A stretch of 64,000 bases of DNA from Chryseobacterium camelliae (GCF_030818575.1 NZ_JAUTAL010000001.1:3534001-3598000), one strand, 5' to 3'; positions 26,042 through 36,056 are shown, counted from the stretch's first letter. Notes: generated by a model from the letters alone, not told the origin. Numbers and translations: made by a program.

Positions 26042-26716
26042 TTAAATTGAATTGTTGACAATGAGGACTATTTCGCCTTTAAGTGTTTTTGATTTTGAAA
26101 ACTCAATCAGTTCAGTAATGGTTCCGCGTCTTGTTTCTTCAAATTTTTTGGAAATTTCCCGGCTTAAGCTCACCCTGGTGTTTTCGCCGAAAAACTCTTT
26201 GATCTGTTCCAGCGTTGTATTGATCTTATGGGGGCTTTCATACAGGACAATGGTCTTCTTCTCTTCTGCCAGTTGCTTCAGCTTGGTCTGCCTTCCTTTT
26301 TTCTGCGGAAGGAAGCCTGCAAAAAGGAATTCGTTATTAGGCAGCCCCGAAACCACTAAAGCCGGTATCAGCGCTGTCGCTCCGGGAAGGCAGATCATTT
26401 CGATGTTATGGTCTGCTCCGGCTTTCCCCAGAAGGTATCCGGGATCTGAAATCCCCGGTGTCCCTGCATCGGTTATGATGGCGATATTCTGTCCGCTCTT
26501 AAGGTCTGCAATCACTTTTTCAGTAGCCTGGTGCTCATTATGCAGATGATATGATTTCAGAGGTTTTGAAATTTCAAAATGCTTCAGGAGGATGCCGGAT
26601 GTCCGGGTATCTTCGCAAAGGATGTAATCTACTTCTTTCAGTACCTTCACTGCCCTGAAGGTCATATCTTCCAGGTTCCCTACCGGTGTGGGAACAAAAT
26701 ATAGGATTCCGCTCAA
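26042..26716 (-). CDS. rsmI: 16S rRNA (cytidine(1402)-2'-O)-methyltransferase
   Basis: RsmI methylates the 2'-hydroxyl of C1402 in 16S rRNA (with RsmH on the base). The 224-aa product contains the N-terminal YFVPTPVGNLEDMT, the SAM-binding ITDAGTPGISDPG loop, and CEDTRTSG. It is shorter at the C-terminus than E. coli RsmI (286 aa), which is common in Bacteroidota. It starts two bases after the stop of the upstream acidic repeat protein, implying an operon. Confidence 0.95.
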   Translation of the reverse strand: MSGILYFVPTPVGNLEDMTFRAVKVLKEVDYILCEDTRTSGILLKHFEISKPLKSYHLHNEHQATEKVIADLKSGQNIAIITDAGTPGISDPGYLLGKAGADHNIEMICLPGATALIPALVVSGLPNNEFLFAGFLPQKKGRQTKLKQLAEEKKTIVLYESPHKINTTLEQIKEFFGENTRVSLSREISKKFEETRRGTITELIEFSKSKTLKGEIVLIVNNSI

Positions 26717-26718
26717 AA

Positions 26719-28146
26719 TTATATGAATTTATTTTCCACCAATATCCAGAGCCTCTGGGCATATTCGTCAACCTTGTTCCACTTCCTTTCGTAGTAGAGG
26801 TCACTCAAATATTCTTTGGCCTCTTCAAGGGTTTTGAAGCTGTTTAAATTGCCGATCACTTCATTCAGGTCCGTCTGGCTTCCTGCAAACAGGGTTTTGG
26901 TAAATGCAATCCTGTCGTTCAGATCAAGTTTGAATTCCGGTCTTGACTTTTCAGCTTCCATGAAATCGGTTGGAATATTGGTTTTCAGAATGCTTCCTGT
27001 ATCAGGTTTTATTCCGGCAGGTTTGTCCTCAGGAATTTTATGGTGAAGATGGTCATCATCAAAAAGGCTCTGTACTGCCTTTATTCCTTTGATATGGGCC
27101 AACCTGATCTTCTTTTCCTGCTGGTAGGCATCCAGATTTTCAAAACTTTCATCAGAAGGCTTATGCTCAACAGATTCGTGATCTGCAGCATGGGGATTAA
27201 AAATATCGGTAATTTTCCTCCTGTCATTCACTTCTGCGAGCACATTTTCTTTCTCATTCGGGGATTCTTCAGAATGTTCATTCTTGATTTCACTCAGCAT
27301 ATGATCAACGCTGGAGGTTTCCGTAACCATTTCCCCCTGCTCCATGTTCGTTGAACTGCTGCTGAGAAGCTCGCTTTCATTTTCCTCGATCAGTATTTCA
27401 TCTTCCTCAATTCCGGTATCGAAAATGCTTGGGATGATGGCTTTCATATCCGCTTTTTTTTCTTCTTCATGCCCGGAAGCATCAAAGCCTTCCCGGATCC
27501 GCTCCTCTTCTTCAAAATCATTGTCAGGTGCACGGTCTTCATCAGAAAATTCATTCTCAAAGCCGTCAATTTCATTAAGCTGATTGTTGAAAACCGCTTC
27601 CTCTTCCATAGGCTCATTCGTAAAGGCCGATGTTCCGGAAATATCTGAATGCTCTGATCCCGTTTCTTCAGAAATTATGCCCTCATTCCGGCTTTCTTCA
27701 GGAGCTGCCTCCTGATAGCCTTCCTGGGTCTCCTGTGAATGTTCTTCAACAAAATTAACAACAGTCTCGTGGAGCTCACCTTCTACAATCTCATTAAGCT
27801 GGTTATTGAAAATCGCCTCCTCTTCGGTCACCCCGTTGAACGCCTGGTTTTCGTACTCAGGTATTTCATTGAACTCATTATTGAAGATCGCTTCTTCTTC
27901 AGTAACCGGCTCGTGGGGTTCGTAAGCAGTTGGCTCTTCCATAAAAGGTTGGAAGTCCTCTTTTTCTTCTGCCTGATACGGAACGTGCTTTTCCAGCAAA
28001 TTGAGCAACGTAATCCGTTCAGCAAGATCATTAACAAGATCCTGACAGGAAGCCAGTTCGGCTGCGTGGTTGATTTTATCCAAAATACCAATGATATTCC
28101 TGGATTCGAAAAAAATCTTTTCCTTTAAATCTTGGATGTTCTGCAT
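26719..28146 (-). CDS. Acidic protein with three EEEAxFNNxxNEI repeats
   Basis: The product is 475 aa and very acidic. An N-terminal helical segment (1-75) and a C-terminal folded-looking region (about 400-475; ends with YERKWNKVDEYAQRLW) flank a long low-complexity linker. The linker holds three copies of EEEA[I/V]FNN[E/Q][F/L]NEI, encoded near 27562-27609, 27784-27831 and 27857-27905. The repeats look like linear docking motifs or remnants of duplication. The protein lacks a signal peptide and is co-transcribed with rsmI. Its role is unknown; conserved homologs seem to be restricted to Flavobacteriia (recollection, not checked). Confidence 0.78.
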   Translation of the reverse strand: MQNIQDLKEKIFFESRNIIGILDKINHAAELASCQDLVNDLAERITLLNLLEKHVPYQAEEKEDFQPFMEEPTAYEPHEPVTEEEAIFNNEFNEIPEYENQAFNGVTEEEAIFNNQLNEIVEGELHETVVNFVEEHSQETQEGYQEAAPEESRNEGIISEETGSEHSDISGTSAFTNEPMEEEAVFNNQLNEIDGFENEFSDEDRAPDNDFEEEERIREGFDASGHEEEKKADMKAIIPSIFDTGIEEDEILIEENESELLSSSSTNMEQGEMVTETSSVDHMLSEIKNEHSEESPNEKENVLAEVNDRRKITDIFNPHAADHESVEHKPSDESFENLDAYQQEKKIRLAHIKGIKAVQSLFDDDHLHHKIPEDKPAGIKPDTGSILKTNIPTDFMEAEKSRPEFKLDLNDRIAFTKTLFAGSQTDLNEVIGNLNSFKTLEEAKEYLSDLYYERKWNKVDEYAQRLWILVENKFI

Positions 28147-28169
28147 AGAAGATTGTTGTTAAAATTGCT

Positions 28170-28177
28170 TACTTTTG
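28170..28177 (+). promoter_or_regulatory. TAnnTTTG -7 element for tdk
   Basis: TACTTTTG lies 29 bases before the tdk start codon. Confidence 0.55.
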
Positions 28178-28206
28178 GTCTTAGAAATATACGGCTAATT
28201 TAACAA

Positions 28207-28800
28207 ATGTTTTTAGAAAATACAATTAATCATTCCAAACAAAGTGGTTGGATGGAAGTTATTTGTGGCTCTATGTTTTCGGGAAAAACCGAAGAACTGA
28301 TCCGGAGATTGCGGAGGGCAGAAATGGCAGGACAGAATGTAGAAATTTTTAAACCTAAAATGGATACCCGGTATTCTGAGGAAGATATAGTATCCCATAA
28401 TCAGAATAAAATCCGAAGTACAGCAGTAGATTATCCCGGTGAAATCCTTTTGCTGGCTTCCAATTGTGACGTGGTGGCGATAGATGAAGCACAGTTTTTT
28501 GATGAAAGCATCGTAGATGTTGCCAATAACCTGGCCAATAGCGGAATAAGAGTAGTGATTGCAGGCCTGGATATGGACTTTCTGGGACGCCCTTTCGGGC
28601 CTATGCCTAACCTGATGGCTACAGCCGAGTATGTTACCAAGGTACATGCCATCTGCAGACGGACCGGAAACCTGGCCAATTATTCAATGAGAACTTCCCA
28701 AGGAAATGATCTGGTAGAGCTGGGTGAAACGGAAAGTTATGAAGCAGTGAGCCGCCGTGTTTTCATTGATGAAGTGCTTTCCAAGCAAAGAAGAAAATAA
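28207..28800 (+). CDS. tdk: Thymidine kinase (type II)
   Basis: Thymidine kinase phosphorylates thymidine with ATP for salvage. The 197-aa product has P-loop GSMFSGKTEEL (residues 21-31), the DEAQFF segment with the catalytic glutamate, and a lasso region ending in NYSMRTS. In the usual zinc-binding lobe only one cysteine is present (AICRRTG), so the four-cysteine zinc site of E. coli-type enzymes is not intact. Many Bacteroidota enzymes have this form, so I do not read it as damage. The gene is divergent from the acidic-repeat/rsmI operon. Confidence 0.94.
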   Translation: MFLENTINHSKQSGWMEVICGSMFSGKTEELIRRLRRAEMAGQNVEIFKPKMDTRYSEEDIVSHNQNKIRSTAVDYPGEILLLASNCDVVAIDEAQFFDESIVDVANNLANSGIRVVIAGLDMDFLGRPFGPMPNLMATAEYVTKVHAICRRTGNLANYSMRTSQGNDLVELGETESYEAVSRRVFIDEVLSKQRRK

Positions 28801-29004
28801 ATTTTTAAATTTGATCCGGGGATATGCAGATATTACCCGGATTTTAATCAGTACAAAGACGCAAAATAGGATGATAACCTGCTTCATGACAGGAAATTTC
28901 AGAGATAAAAAATGACTTCTTTCTGTAATTCTGATCCTGAAGGAATTTAAAGCAAAACACTTTGCGCCTTTATCATTAAACCTACAGCACACAAAGGGGC
29001 GTCT
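28801..29004. other. Intergenic region tdk to murF-alr
   Basis: About 200 bases, AT-rich, with no ORF or strong hairpin. The stretch CACTTTGCGCC near 28960 has the TTTG of a -7 element but no TA, so no promoter is assigned. Confidence 0.4.
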
Positions 29005-31449
29005 ATGAATTATACAGTACAGGAAATATCAGCCATTACACAATCCAGATCCATTGGAGATAAAAAACTGAGGATCAGAAACATTGCTTTTGACAGCAGG
29101 ACCATTTATTCCATACAGGATACAGCATTCATCGCAATCAATACCCATAAAAATTCCGGTGAAAAATTCATTGAATCTGCTGTAGACAGAGGAATACGGG
29201 TGATTATTTCTGAGCATCACTATCCTCAGTTTGAAGAGGTCACCTGGATCATCGTAGAGAATGCTGTTGATTTCCTTCAGCAGCTGGCTGCCTATCATTT
29301 CGGACATGCACGGATCAAATCAATCGGCATTACGGGAAGCAACGGAAAAACCATCCTGAAAGAATGGCTGTACCAATGCCTCTGGAATGAATTTTCAACC
29401 GTAAAAAGCCCGAAGAGTTTCAACTCACAGATCGGCCTTCCGCTATCTCTGCTGCAGATCAATGATTCTCATGAACTGGGCATTTTTGAAGTGGGAATTT
29501 CAAAGCCGGGCGAAATGCAGAAGCTGGAACAGATATTTCATCCTCAGATTGGTCTCCTGACGCATATCGGAAATGCTCATGCAGCAAACTTCCGGTCTGA
29601 ACAGCAGCTTATTGAGGAGAAAGTCATCCTGTTTAAAAATTCGGAGGTGATTATCTATAATGGAGATAATATACTGACTGACAAAAAGATAAAAGACCTT
29701 TACTCAGGTAAGAAATTAATCTCATACGGACTCAGCGCTTCCAATCAGGTTTATCTCCAAAAGAATGTAAAAGATGAAGACCTCATTGTTCAGTACTTCG
29801 GAGAGGAGCTTAGTTTTCCGGCCCATCAGAGGGATGAAGCAACGCTTACCAATGCTTTGGCTTTAATTACAGTGCTGAAGGAACTGAATCTTTCCAATGA
29901 AAAAGTCATTGAGAAAATCAATGCGTTAAAATCCATAGAGATGAGGCTGGAAGCTATTGAGGGCATCAAGAGCAACATCATCATCAATGACTCTTTCAAT
30001 CTTGACCTGGATTCCCTTAAAACAGCATTACAGTTCCTGAAGGAATATAATAAACCTCAAAAGTCTCTTGTGCTTACGGATATTGTGGGCGTCAATTCCA
30101 ATGCTGAAGAGCTCTACACTGAAGTTGCAGACCTGGTTAACGAACAGCATTTCAATACTGTTTTCCTGATAGGCGAAGTGATTACCCGGTTCAGCCATTT
30201 ATTTACATCCGAAATATTCACTTTCAATAATACTCAGGAACTGATTGACAGCAAGCGGCTTACTGAAATCAATAATCAGATCATCCTGCTCAAAGGAGCA
30301 AGAAAATTTGGTATTGAAAGACTTAAAGATATTCTTGAACTCAGAAAACATGATACCGTTCTTGAGGTCAACCTGAATGCCGTCCTTCATAATATCAATT
30401 ATCACAAATCGCTCCTGAACCCTGGAACTAAGATGATGGCCATGGTAAAAGCCAATGCATACGGGTTGGGAAGCTACGAGATCGCTGAATTCCTGCAACA
30501 CCACCACATCGATTATCTGGGGGTAGCTTATGCCGATGAAGGTGTTGAGCTCCGGAAAAAAGGAATCACAGCGCCTATTATCGTTATGAACCCTGAACAG
30601 CACAGTTATGAAGCGGTTATTGAATACAACCTTGAACCTGAAATTTATAGCCTGAGGGTATTGGAACTTTTTAATGATGCAGTACAGAAGGCAGGATATG
30701 ATGAACGCTATCCTATCCATATCAAGCTGGAAACAGGAATGAACAGGCTTGGCTTTAAAGAAGCCGATCTTGCACCTCTACTAGAAGCCCTTCGCCATAA
30801 AAATCTCAGGGTAGAAAGTATTTTCAGCCATCTCTCCTCTTCAGATATGCCGTCTGAAAAAGAATTTACGCTTCGGCAGATGGCCATTTTCAGGAAAAAT
30901 TCAGACACTCTGATTAAAAATTTAGGCTACAGCCCTATACGCCATATCCTCAATTCATCAGGGATTACAGAATATCCGGATTATCAGTATGACATGGTAA
31001 GGATCGGAATCGGAATGCTGGGAGAATCACAAAATAGTGATATAAAAAAACAGCTTCGTCCTGTTGTAAGTTTTAAAACGGTAATCTCCCAGATTCTGCA
31101 AATACAGGAAGGAGAATCTGTAGGGTATAGCCGGAGATACAAAGCCGACCATCCGGCAAAAATAGCGACTATCCCAGTGGGCTATGCGGACGGAATTCCG
31201 CGTCTTATCGGAAATCAGGTCGGAAAAGTAGGCATTGGCAAAAAACTGGCGCCAATAGTAGGAAATGTATGCATGGATATGATGATGATTAATATCGATG
31301 ATATTCCGCATGTAAAAGAGGGCGACCCGGTAATCCTGTTTAATGGACAGCCAAGCCTGAAAGAATTCGCAGGGTACTGCAACACCATCACTTATGAAGT
31401 ATTAACATCCATTGCTCCCCGTGTGAAGCGGATTTACATAAAAGACTAA
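29005..31449 (+). CDS. murF-alr: Bifunctional MurF / alanine racemase
   Basis: This fusion (814 aa) has an N-terminal UDP-N-acetylmuramoyl-tripeptide:D-Ala-D-Ala ligase (P-loop GSNGKT at residues 111-116; MurM/MurF fold to about 450). A C-terminal fold-type III alanine racemase follows, with the PLP lysine K482 in MAMVKANAYGLG and the partner active-site loop in PVGYADG. The fusion supplies D-Ala and uses D-Ala-D-Ala for peptidoglycan, and it is usual for Bacteroidota. The patatin/BamA-like gene begins only two bases after its stop, and ybeY follows, forming an operon. Confidence 0.95.
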   Translation: MNYTVQEISAITQSRSIGDKKLRIRNIAFDSRTIYSIQDTAFIAINTHKNSGEKFIESAVDRGIRVIISEHHYPQFEEVTWIIVENAVDFLQQLAAYHFGHARIKSIGITGSNGKTILKEWLYQCLWNEFSTVKSPKSFNSQIGLPLSLLQINDSHELGIFEVGISKPGEMQKLEQIFHPQIGLLTHIGNAHAANFRSEQQLIEEKVILFKNSEVIIYNGDNILTDKKIKDLYSGKKLISYGLSASNQVYLQKNVKDEDLIVQYFGEELSFPAHQRDEATLTNALALITVLKELNLSNEKVIEKINALKSIEMRLEAIEGIKSNIIINDSFNLDLDSLKTALQFLKEYNKPQKSLVLTDIVGVNSNAEELYTEVADLVNEQHFNTVFLIGEVITRFSHLFTSEIFTFNNTQELIDSKRLTEINNQIILLKGARKFGIERLKDILELRKHDTVLEVNLNAVLHNINYHKSLLNPGTKMMAMVKANAYGLGSYEIAEFLQHHHIDYLGVAYADEGVELRKKGITAPIIVMNPEQHSYEAVIEYNLEPEIYSLRVLELFNDAVQKAGYDERYPIHIKLETGMNRLGFKEADLAPLLEALRHKNLRVESIFSHLSSSDMPSEKEFTLRQMAIFRKNSDTLIKNLGYSPIRHILNSSGITEYPDYQYDMVRIGIGMLGESQNSDIKKQLRPVVSFKTVISQILQIQEGESVGYSRRYKADHPAKIATIPVGYADGIPRLIGNQVGKVGIGKKLAPIVGNVCMDMMMINIDDIPHVKEGDPVILFNGQPSLKEFAGYCNTITYEVLTSIAPRVKRIYIKD

Positions 31450-31451
31450 AT

Positions 31452-33611
31452 ATGAAAAAAAAATTTCTGTTACTCTTCTGTTTTCTCTTATTGCATCTGA
31501 TGGGTGCACAGGTCCGAAAAGATCTTAAGATCCCGAAAAATCCCAGGATCGGTCTCTCACTGGCTGGTGGCGGAGCTAAAGGATTTGCTCACGTTGGTGT
31601 CCTTAAAGTCCTGGATTCCCTGGGCGTAAAAGTAGATTATATTGCCGGGACCAGCATGGGAGCCATTGTAGGAGGTTTATATGCTTCCGGCTATTCTGCG
31701 AAAGATATTGAAAAGATCGTCATGGATACAGACTTTTATTCACTGATCCTGGATCCTAAGTCCCGGCAGGAAGCCACCTTCTTTAATAAATCAGTGGATA
31801 AATACCTTCTCTCGATCCCTTTGAAAAATGGTAAGATTACACTTCCCTCCTCTATCAGCACCGGCCAGAAAAATGTTTACCTTCTGAAAGAACTCCTCAA
31901 GAACGTTTCCAACATCAATGATTTTTCAAAATTGCCGATTCCGTTTATGTGCGTTGCTACTAATCTCGAGAGCGGTGACATGAAAATATTTGAAAAGGGA
32001 GATCTTGTGCAGTCCATTATGGCGAGTTCTGCCTTCCCCTCTCTTATGGATCCCGTAAAAGTGGGTGACAGCATTTATATAGATGGAGCTATGTCTGTCA
32101 ATTATCCTTCAAAGCCTTTAAAGGATAAAGGAATTGATATTGTTATCGGAGTGGACCTTAACCAGGATCTTTCCAAAAGAGAAGATTTAAACAGCATTAT
32201 TGCCATTCTGAATCAGATCATTGATTTTGGCATCAGGAGAGATACCAAAAAACAATATGAATATACGGATATCAATATTAAACCAAACCTTACGGGAATG
32301 AGTGCTACCAGCTATGATGAAAAGAAAAAAATACTGGACAGCGGCTATGTTGAAGGCGAAAAATATTCAGCTATTCTCAATGAACTTCCCAAAAGGACAT
32401 ATGACCATCTCAGACAGCCTATGAACCCAATCTATTCCAATGTCTATAAGATAGACAGCATAGAACTGATCGGAAGCAGGATCTACGGTGAAAACTACGT
32501 ACTAGGAAAAATGGGTCTTCGCCTGCCCTCCATGCAGACTTACGGAAGTATAAATAAAATGATTGATAAACTGATCGCAACAAATAATTACCGGTTCATC
32601 AATTATGATATCGTGACCCAAAATGACAGCAACTATCTTAAGCTGTACGTTACTGAAGATGATACCCGCCATTTTCTAAAATTCGGGTTGCATTATGATG
32701 AGGTCTTTAAAACAGGATTATTGCTGAATTATTCTGCCAAAAGACTATTATTCCGGAATACCAACCTTTCACTGGACGTTATTGTGGGAGATAAGCCGAG
32801 ATATTACCTGAACTATTTTATCGATAACGGTTATATTCCAGGGTTGGGAATCTATTCCTCAGGAATGAATTTCGATCTGAGGGATCAGGAAAACAATGAA
32901 ATCGACAATTGGGAATGGTTCAGGAATGAAGCTTACATCCAATCTATCTGGAAGGATAAATTTGCCATCGGAGGAGGAATCAGCCATGATTACTTTGAAG
33001 CCAATATGAACGGAACAAATAAGCGCTACAGCCGCTTCCTGAATCCGTATGTATTTGTGAAGAGTGATACCCAGAATGATAAAGAGTTCCCCACTAAAGG
33101 TTTTTATATGTCTGCGGAAGGAAAGCTGATAGATGTTCTAAGTTCAGAAGTGAAGGATAAACCGGTACAGGTACAGGCAGACATCCGCATCCATATTCCT
33201 ATTTCAAAACAATTTTCTTATCACTTGAACTTGTATGGTGGGATAACCATCGGAGAAGAACTGCCGGAATACTATCGTTACAGGCTCGGAGGCATCTTTG
33301 AACAGAATGTAATTAATTTCAAGAGCTTCGGAGGATTCTATTTTGCACAGATGGCTACGAATAATGTTGTGATGGCATCCAATGACCTCCAGTTCCGTTT
33401 CAATAAGAATTATTTTATTACCGGAACATTTACATTTGCCAATCTTTCAGATTCTATTTCTGTAGAAGAGGCAGTAAAACTTAATTACAGTTCACTGGGT
33501 ATTACGGCAGGATACAAGTCTCCTTTCGGACAGATAAAGATAAACTTCAGCCATTCACTTAGGAATAATCAAAAAGGCATTTTCAGTGTAATATTAGGAC
33601 ACTGGTTTTAA
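31452..33611 (+). CDS. Patatin-like phospholipase with surface-antigen (BamA-like) domain
   Basis: A 719-aa exported protein with signal peptide (1-19), a patatin lipase domain and a C-terminal Omp85-like beta barrel (about 400-719). The oxyanion loop AGGGAKG lies at 38-44, the nucleophile S68 in GTSMG, and the catalytic D211 in DGA. This architecture resembles the type Vd/PlpD class in which the barrel anchors or exports the lipase. Aromatic end VILGHWF matches an outer-membrane barrel ending. It follows murF-alr with a two-base gap and precedes ybeY by four bases. Confidence 0.92.
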   Translation: MKKKFLLLFCFLLLHLMGAQVRKDLKIPKNPRIGLSLAGGGAKGFAHVGVLKVLDSLGVKVDYIAGTSMGAIVGGLYASGYSAKDIEKIVMDTDFYSLILDPKSRQEATFFNKSVDKYLLSIPLKNGKITLPSSISTGQKNVYLLKELLKNVSNINDFSKLPIPFMCVATNLESGDMKIFEKGDLVQSIMASSAFPSLMDPVKVGDSIYIDGAMSVNYPSKPLKDKGIDIVIGVDLNQDLSKREDLNSIIAILNQIIDFGIRRDTKKQYEYTDINIKPNLTGMSATSYDEKKKILDSGYVEGEKYSAILNELPKRTYDHLRQPMNPIYSNVYKIDSIELIGSRIYGENYVLGKMGLRLPSMQTYGSINKMIDKLIATNNYRFINYDIVTQNDSNYLKLYVTEDDTRHFLKFGLHYDEVFKTGLLLNYSAKRLLFRNTNLSLDVIVGDKPRYYLNYFIDNGYIPGLGIYSSGMNFDLRDQENNEIDNWEWFRNEAYIQSIWKDKFAIGGGISHDYFEANMNGTNKRYSRFLNPYVFVKSDTQNDKEFPTKGFYMSAEGKLIDVLSSEVKDKPVQVQADIRIHIPISKQFSYHLNLYGGITIGEELPEYYRYRLGGIFEQNVINFKSFGGFYFAQMATNNVVMASNDLQFRFNKNYFITGTFTFANLSDSISVEEAVKLNYSSLGITAGYKSPFGQIKINFSHSLRNNQKGIFSVILGHWF

Positions 33612-33615
33612 AATT

Positions 33616-34020
33616 ATGATACAATTTTTTTATGAAACTCAACCGGAATCTGTAAATTCAGATTATATACAATGGCTGGAATCCATTATTATTTCAGAAG
33701 GTAAAAAGCCCGGTGAAATCAATTATATTTTTTGTGATGATGAATATCTTCTCAAAATTAATCAGGACTATCTTCAGCATGATTATTATACGGATATCAT
33801 AACTTTTGATTACGTAAAAGGCAAAACCATAAACGGGGAGATTTTCGTATCTTTGCAGCGTATTTCAGATAATGCTTCTACCCTTTCCAGAGATTATGAA
33901 GAAGAGCTCAGAAGGGTTTTAGCCCATGGGATTCTTCATTTATCCGGCTATAAAGACAAGACTGAAGAAGAAGAAAAGCTCATGAGAAGCAAAGAAGATT
34001 TTTATCTGAATCAATATTAA
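33616..34020 (+). CDS. ybeY: rRNA maturation endoribonuclease YbeY
   Basis: YbeY is a metal-dependent RNase needed for 16S rRNA 3'-end maturation and ribosome quality control. The 134-aa product has the metal site H104, H108 and D114 in HGILHLSGYKD. The third ligand is Asp in place of the usual His, which is common in this phylum. Start codon 4 bases after the patatin stop; last gene before the parS-bearing gap and mnmG. Length is close to the normal 140-160. Confidence 0.95.
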   Translation: MIQFFYETQPESVNSDYIQWLESIIISEGKKPGEINYIFCDDEYLLKINQDYLQHDYYTDIITFDYVKGKTINGEIFVSLQRISDNASTLSRDYEEELRRVLAHGILHLSGYKDKTEEEEKLMRSKEDFYLNQY

Positions 34021-34108
34021 AGTTTATTAAAGAATATCTATAATCTGCTTTAATCAATAGGGTTAAAACATCGTCTATCAGGGCTTTTAAACACCTATTC
34101 TCAACTAA

Positions 34109-34124
34109 TGTTTCACGTGAAACA
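34109..34124. other. parS site 1 (ParB-binding)
   Basis: TGTTTCACGTGAAACA, a perfect 16-bp palindrome identical to the widely conserved chromosomal parS consensus. It lies between ybeY and mnmG. Confidence 0.93.
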
Positions 34125-34169
34125 TTTTAGATAAAATAATAAAATTAGCGCTTTAAAGAGCATATAAAG

Positions 34170-36032
34170 ATGATTTCAGAAGTTTATGATGTAATTGTAG
34201 TAGGTGCAGGACATGCCGGTTGTGAAGCCGCTGCCGCTGCTGCCAATATGGGTTCAAAAACCCTGTTGATTACAATGAATATGCAGACCATCGGACAGAT
34301 GAGCTGCAACCCTGCCATGGGTGGAATAGCCAAAGGGCAGATTGTAAGAGAAATTGATGCGATGGGCGGATATTCAGGAATTGTGGCAGATAAATCCGCC
34401 ATACAATTCAAAATGCTTAACCTCTCCAAAGGACCAGCCATGTGGTCTCCAAGAACACAAAACGACAGGATGCTTTTTGCTGAAGAATGGAGGCTCGCCC
34501 TTGAAAATACACCTAATCTGGATTTCTTCCAGGATATGGTAAAACAATTGATCGTTGAAAATAATACCGTAAAAGGAGTAGTAACTTCTTTAGGAATTGA
34601 AATAAAGGGAAAATCTGTTGTTTTAACCAATGGAACATTCTTGAACGGATTGATCCATGTGGGCGATAAACAACTGGGAGGTGGAAGAATGGGTGAACCA
34701 AGAGCTTTCGGAATCACAGAACAACTGGTTTCTTTAGGGTTTGAAGCAGGAAGAATGAAGACCGGTACCCCACCCCGCGTAGACGGAAGAAGCCTGGACT
34801 ATTCTAAAATGGAAGAACAAAAAGGAGATGAAAATCCTCAAAAGTTCAGTTATCTTGATACACCTAAATTAACAAAACAATTAAGCTGCCATATTGTATA
34901 TACCAATGAAACGGTACATGATATTTTACGCGAAGGATTTGACAGAAGTCCAATGTTCAATGGAACGATCCAGAGTTTAGGTCCAAGATACTGCCCTAGT
35001 ATCGAAGATAAGATCAACCGGTTTGCAGAAAGAAACAGGCATCAGCTTTTTGTAGAACCTGAAGGATGGAAAACTGTTGAAATCTACGTGAATGGCTTCA
35101 GTTCTTCGTTGCCTGAAGATGTTCAGATCAAAGCAATGAAACACATTCCGGGGTTTGAGAATGTAAAAGTTTTCCGTCCGGGATATGCCATTGAATATGA
35201 TTACTTCCCTCCTACCCAGTTAAAGCATACACTGGAAACAAAATTAATTGATCATTTATATTTCGCCGGACAGATTAACGGAACTACTGGATATGAAGAA
35301 GCAGCCGGTCAGGGACTGATAGCAGGTATTAATGCGCATAATAAAGTTCATGAAAAAGACGAATTTATTCTGAACAGGGATGAAGCTTATATCGGAGTTC
35401 TTATTGATGATCTTATTACAAAAGGTACCGAAGAACCTTACAGGATGTTTACATCCAGAGCAGAATACCGCCTTCTTCTCAGACAGGACAATGCAGATAT
35501 CAGGCTAACGGAAAAAGCCTACAATTTAGGTTTAGCAAAAGAAGAAAGACTGAAAGCAGTAGAAAAGAAAGTGGCTCAGAGCGAAGAACTGGAGTCATTT
35601 TTAAGGGAATCTTCTTTAAAACCGGGTATAATTAATCCTATCCTGGAATCCATTGAAAGCAGTCCTGTGGATCAGGCTTACAGAGCCTCTCAGATCCTTA
35701 CCAGACCTAATATGACACTGGAAAAGCTTGAATCCATAGAATCTATCGGTAATTTTCTTTCGCAATACAACGACGAAGTAAGAGAACAGGCAGAGGTCAA
35801 CATCAAATACAGAGGCTATATTGAAAAAGAAAAGGAAAATGTGGCAAAACTGAACCGTCTGGAGAATATCAAAATCCCTGAAGATTTCGATTTTACGAAA
35901 CTATCCAGTCTGTCCGCAGAAGCTAAACAGAAAATGACACGTGTCCGTCCTAAAACCATTGCTCAGGCAGGAAGAATCAGCGGAGTTTCACCGGCAGATA
36001 TCAATGTTTTGCTGGTTTATTTAGGAAGATAA
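34170..36032 (+). CDS. mnmG: tRNA uridine-5-carboxymethylaminomethyl modification enzyme MnmG
   Basis: MnmG, with MnmE, modifies C5 of U34 in tRNAs read by two-codon boxes. The 620-aa product has the N-terminal FAD-binding GxGxxG form VVGAGHAGCE (residues 10-19), and the conserved motifs GGGRMGEP and YCPSIEDKI are in place. It is the classic gidA gene, here flanked on both sides by parS sites (34109 and 36041), which places it in the replication origin domain as in many bacteria. It has no mnmE, parA or parB next to it in this window. Confidence 0.96.
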   Translation: MISEVYDVIVVGAGHAGCEAAAAAANMGSKTLLITMNMQTIGQMSCNPAMGGIAKGQIVREIDAMGGYSGIVADKSAIQFKMLNLSKGPAMWSPRTQNDRMLFAEEWRLALENTPNLDFFQDMVKQLIVENNTVKGVVTSLGIEIKGKSVVLTNGTFLNGLIHVGDKQLGGGRMGEPRAFGITEQLVSLGFEAGRMKTGTPPRVDGRSLDYSKMEEQKGDENPQKFSYLDTPKLTKQLSCHIVYTNETVHDILREGFDRSPMFNGTIQSLGPRYCPSIEDKINRFAERNRHQLFVEPEGWKTVEIYVNGFSSSLPEDVQIKAMKHIPGFENVKVFRPGYAIEYDYFPPTQLKHTLETKLIDHLYFAGQINGTTGYEEAAGQGLIAGINAHNKVHEKDEFILNRDEAYIGVLIDDLITKGTEEPYRMFTSRAEYRLLLRQDNADIRLTEKAYNLGLAKEERLKAVEKKVAQSEELESFLRESSLKPGIINPILESIESSPVDQAYRASQILTRPNMTLEKLESIESIGNFLSQYNDEVREQAEVNIKYRGYIEKEKENVAKLNRLENIKIPEDFDFTKLSSLSAEAKQKMTRVRPKTIAQAGRISGVSPADINVLLVYLGR

Positions 36033-36040
36033 GATGAAGA

Positions 36041-36056
36041 TGTTCCACGTGAAACA
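36041..36056. other. parS site 2 (ParB-binding)
   Basis: TGTTCCACGTGAAACA, identical to the strong Bacillus parS consensus, 8 bases after the mnmG stop. Confidence 0.93.

Noticed and set aside
26052..26549. 165-residue ORF opposite rsmI
   Set aside because: It is an antisense shadow of the well-supported rsmI frame, without family resemblance.
35945..35960. Third parS site inside mnmG
   Set aside because: Only the central CACGTG core is present; the flanks do not match the consensus.
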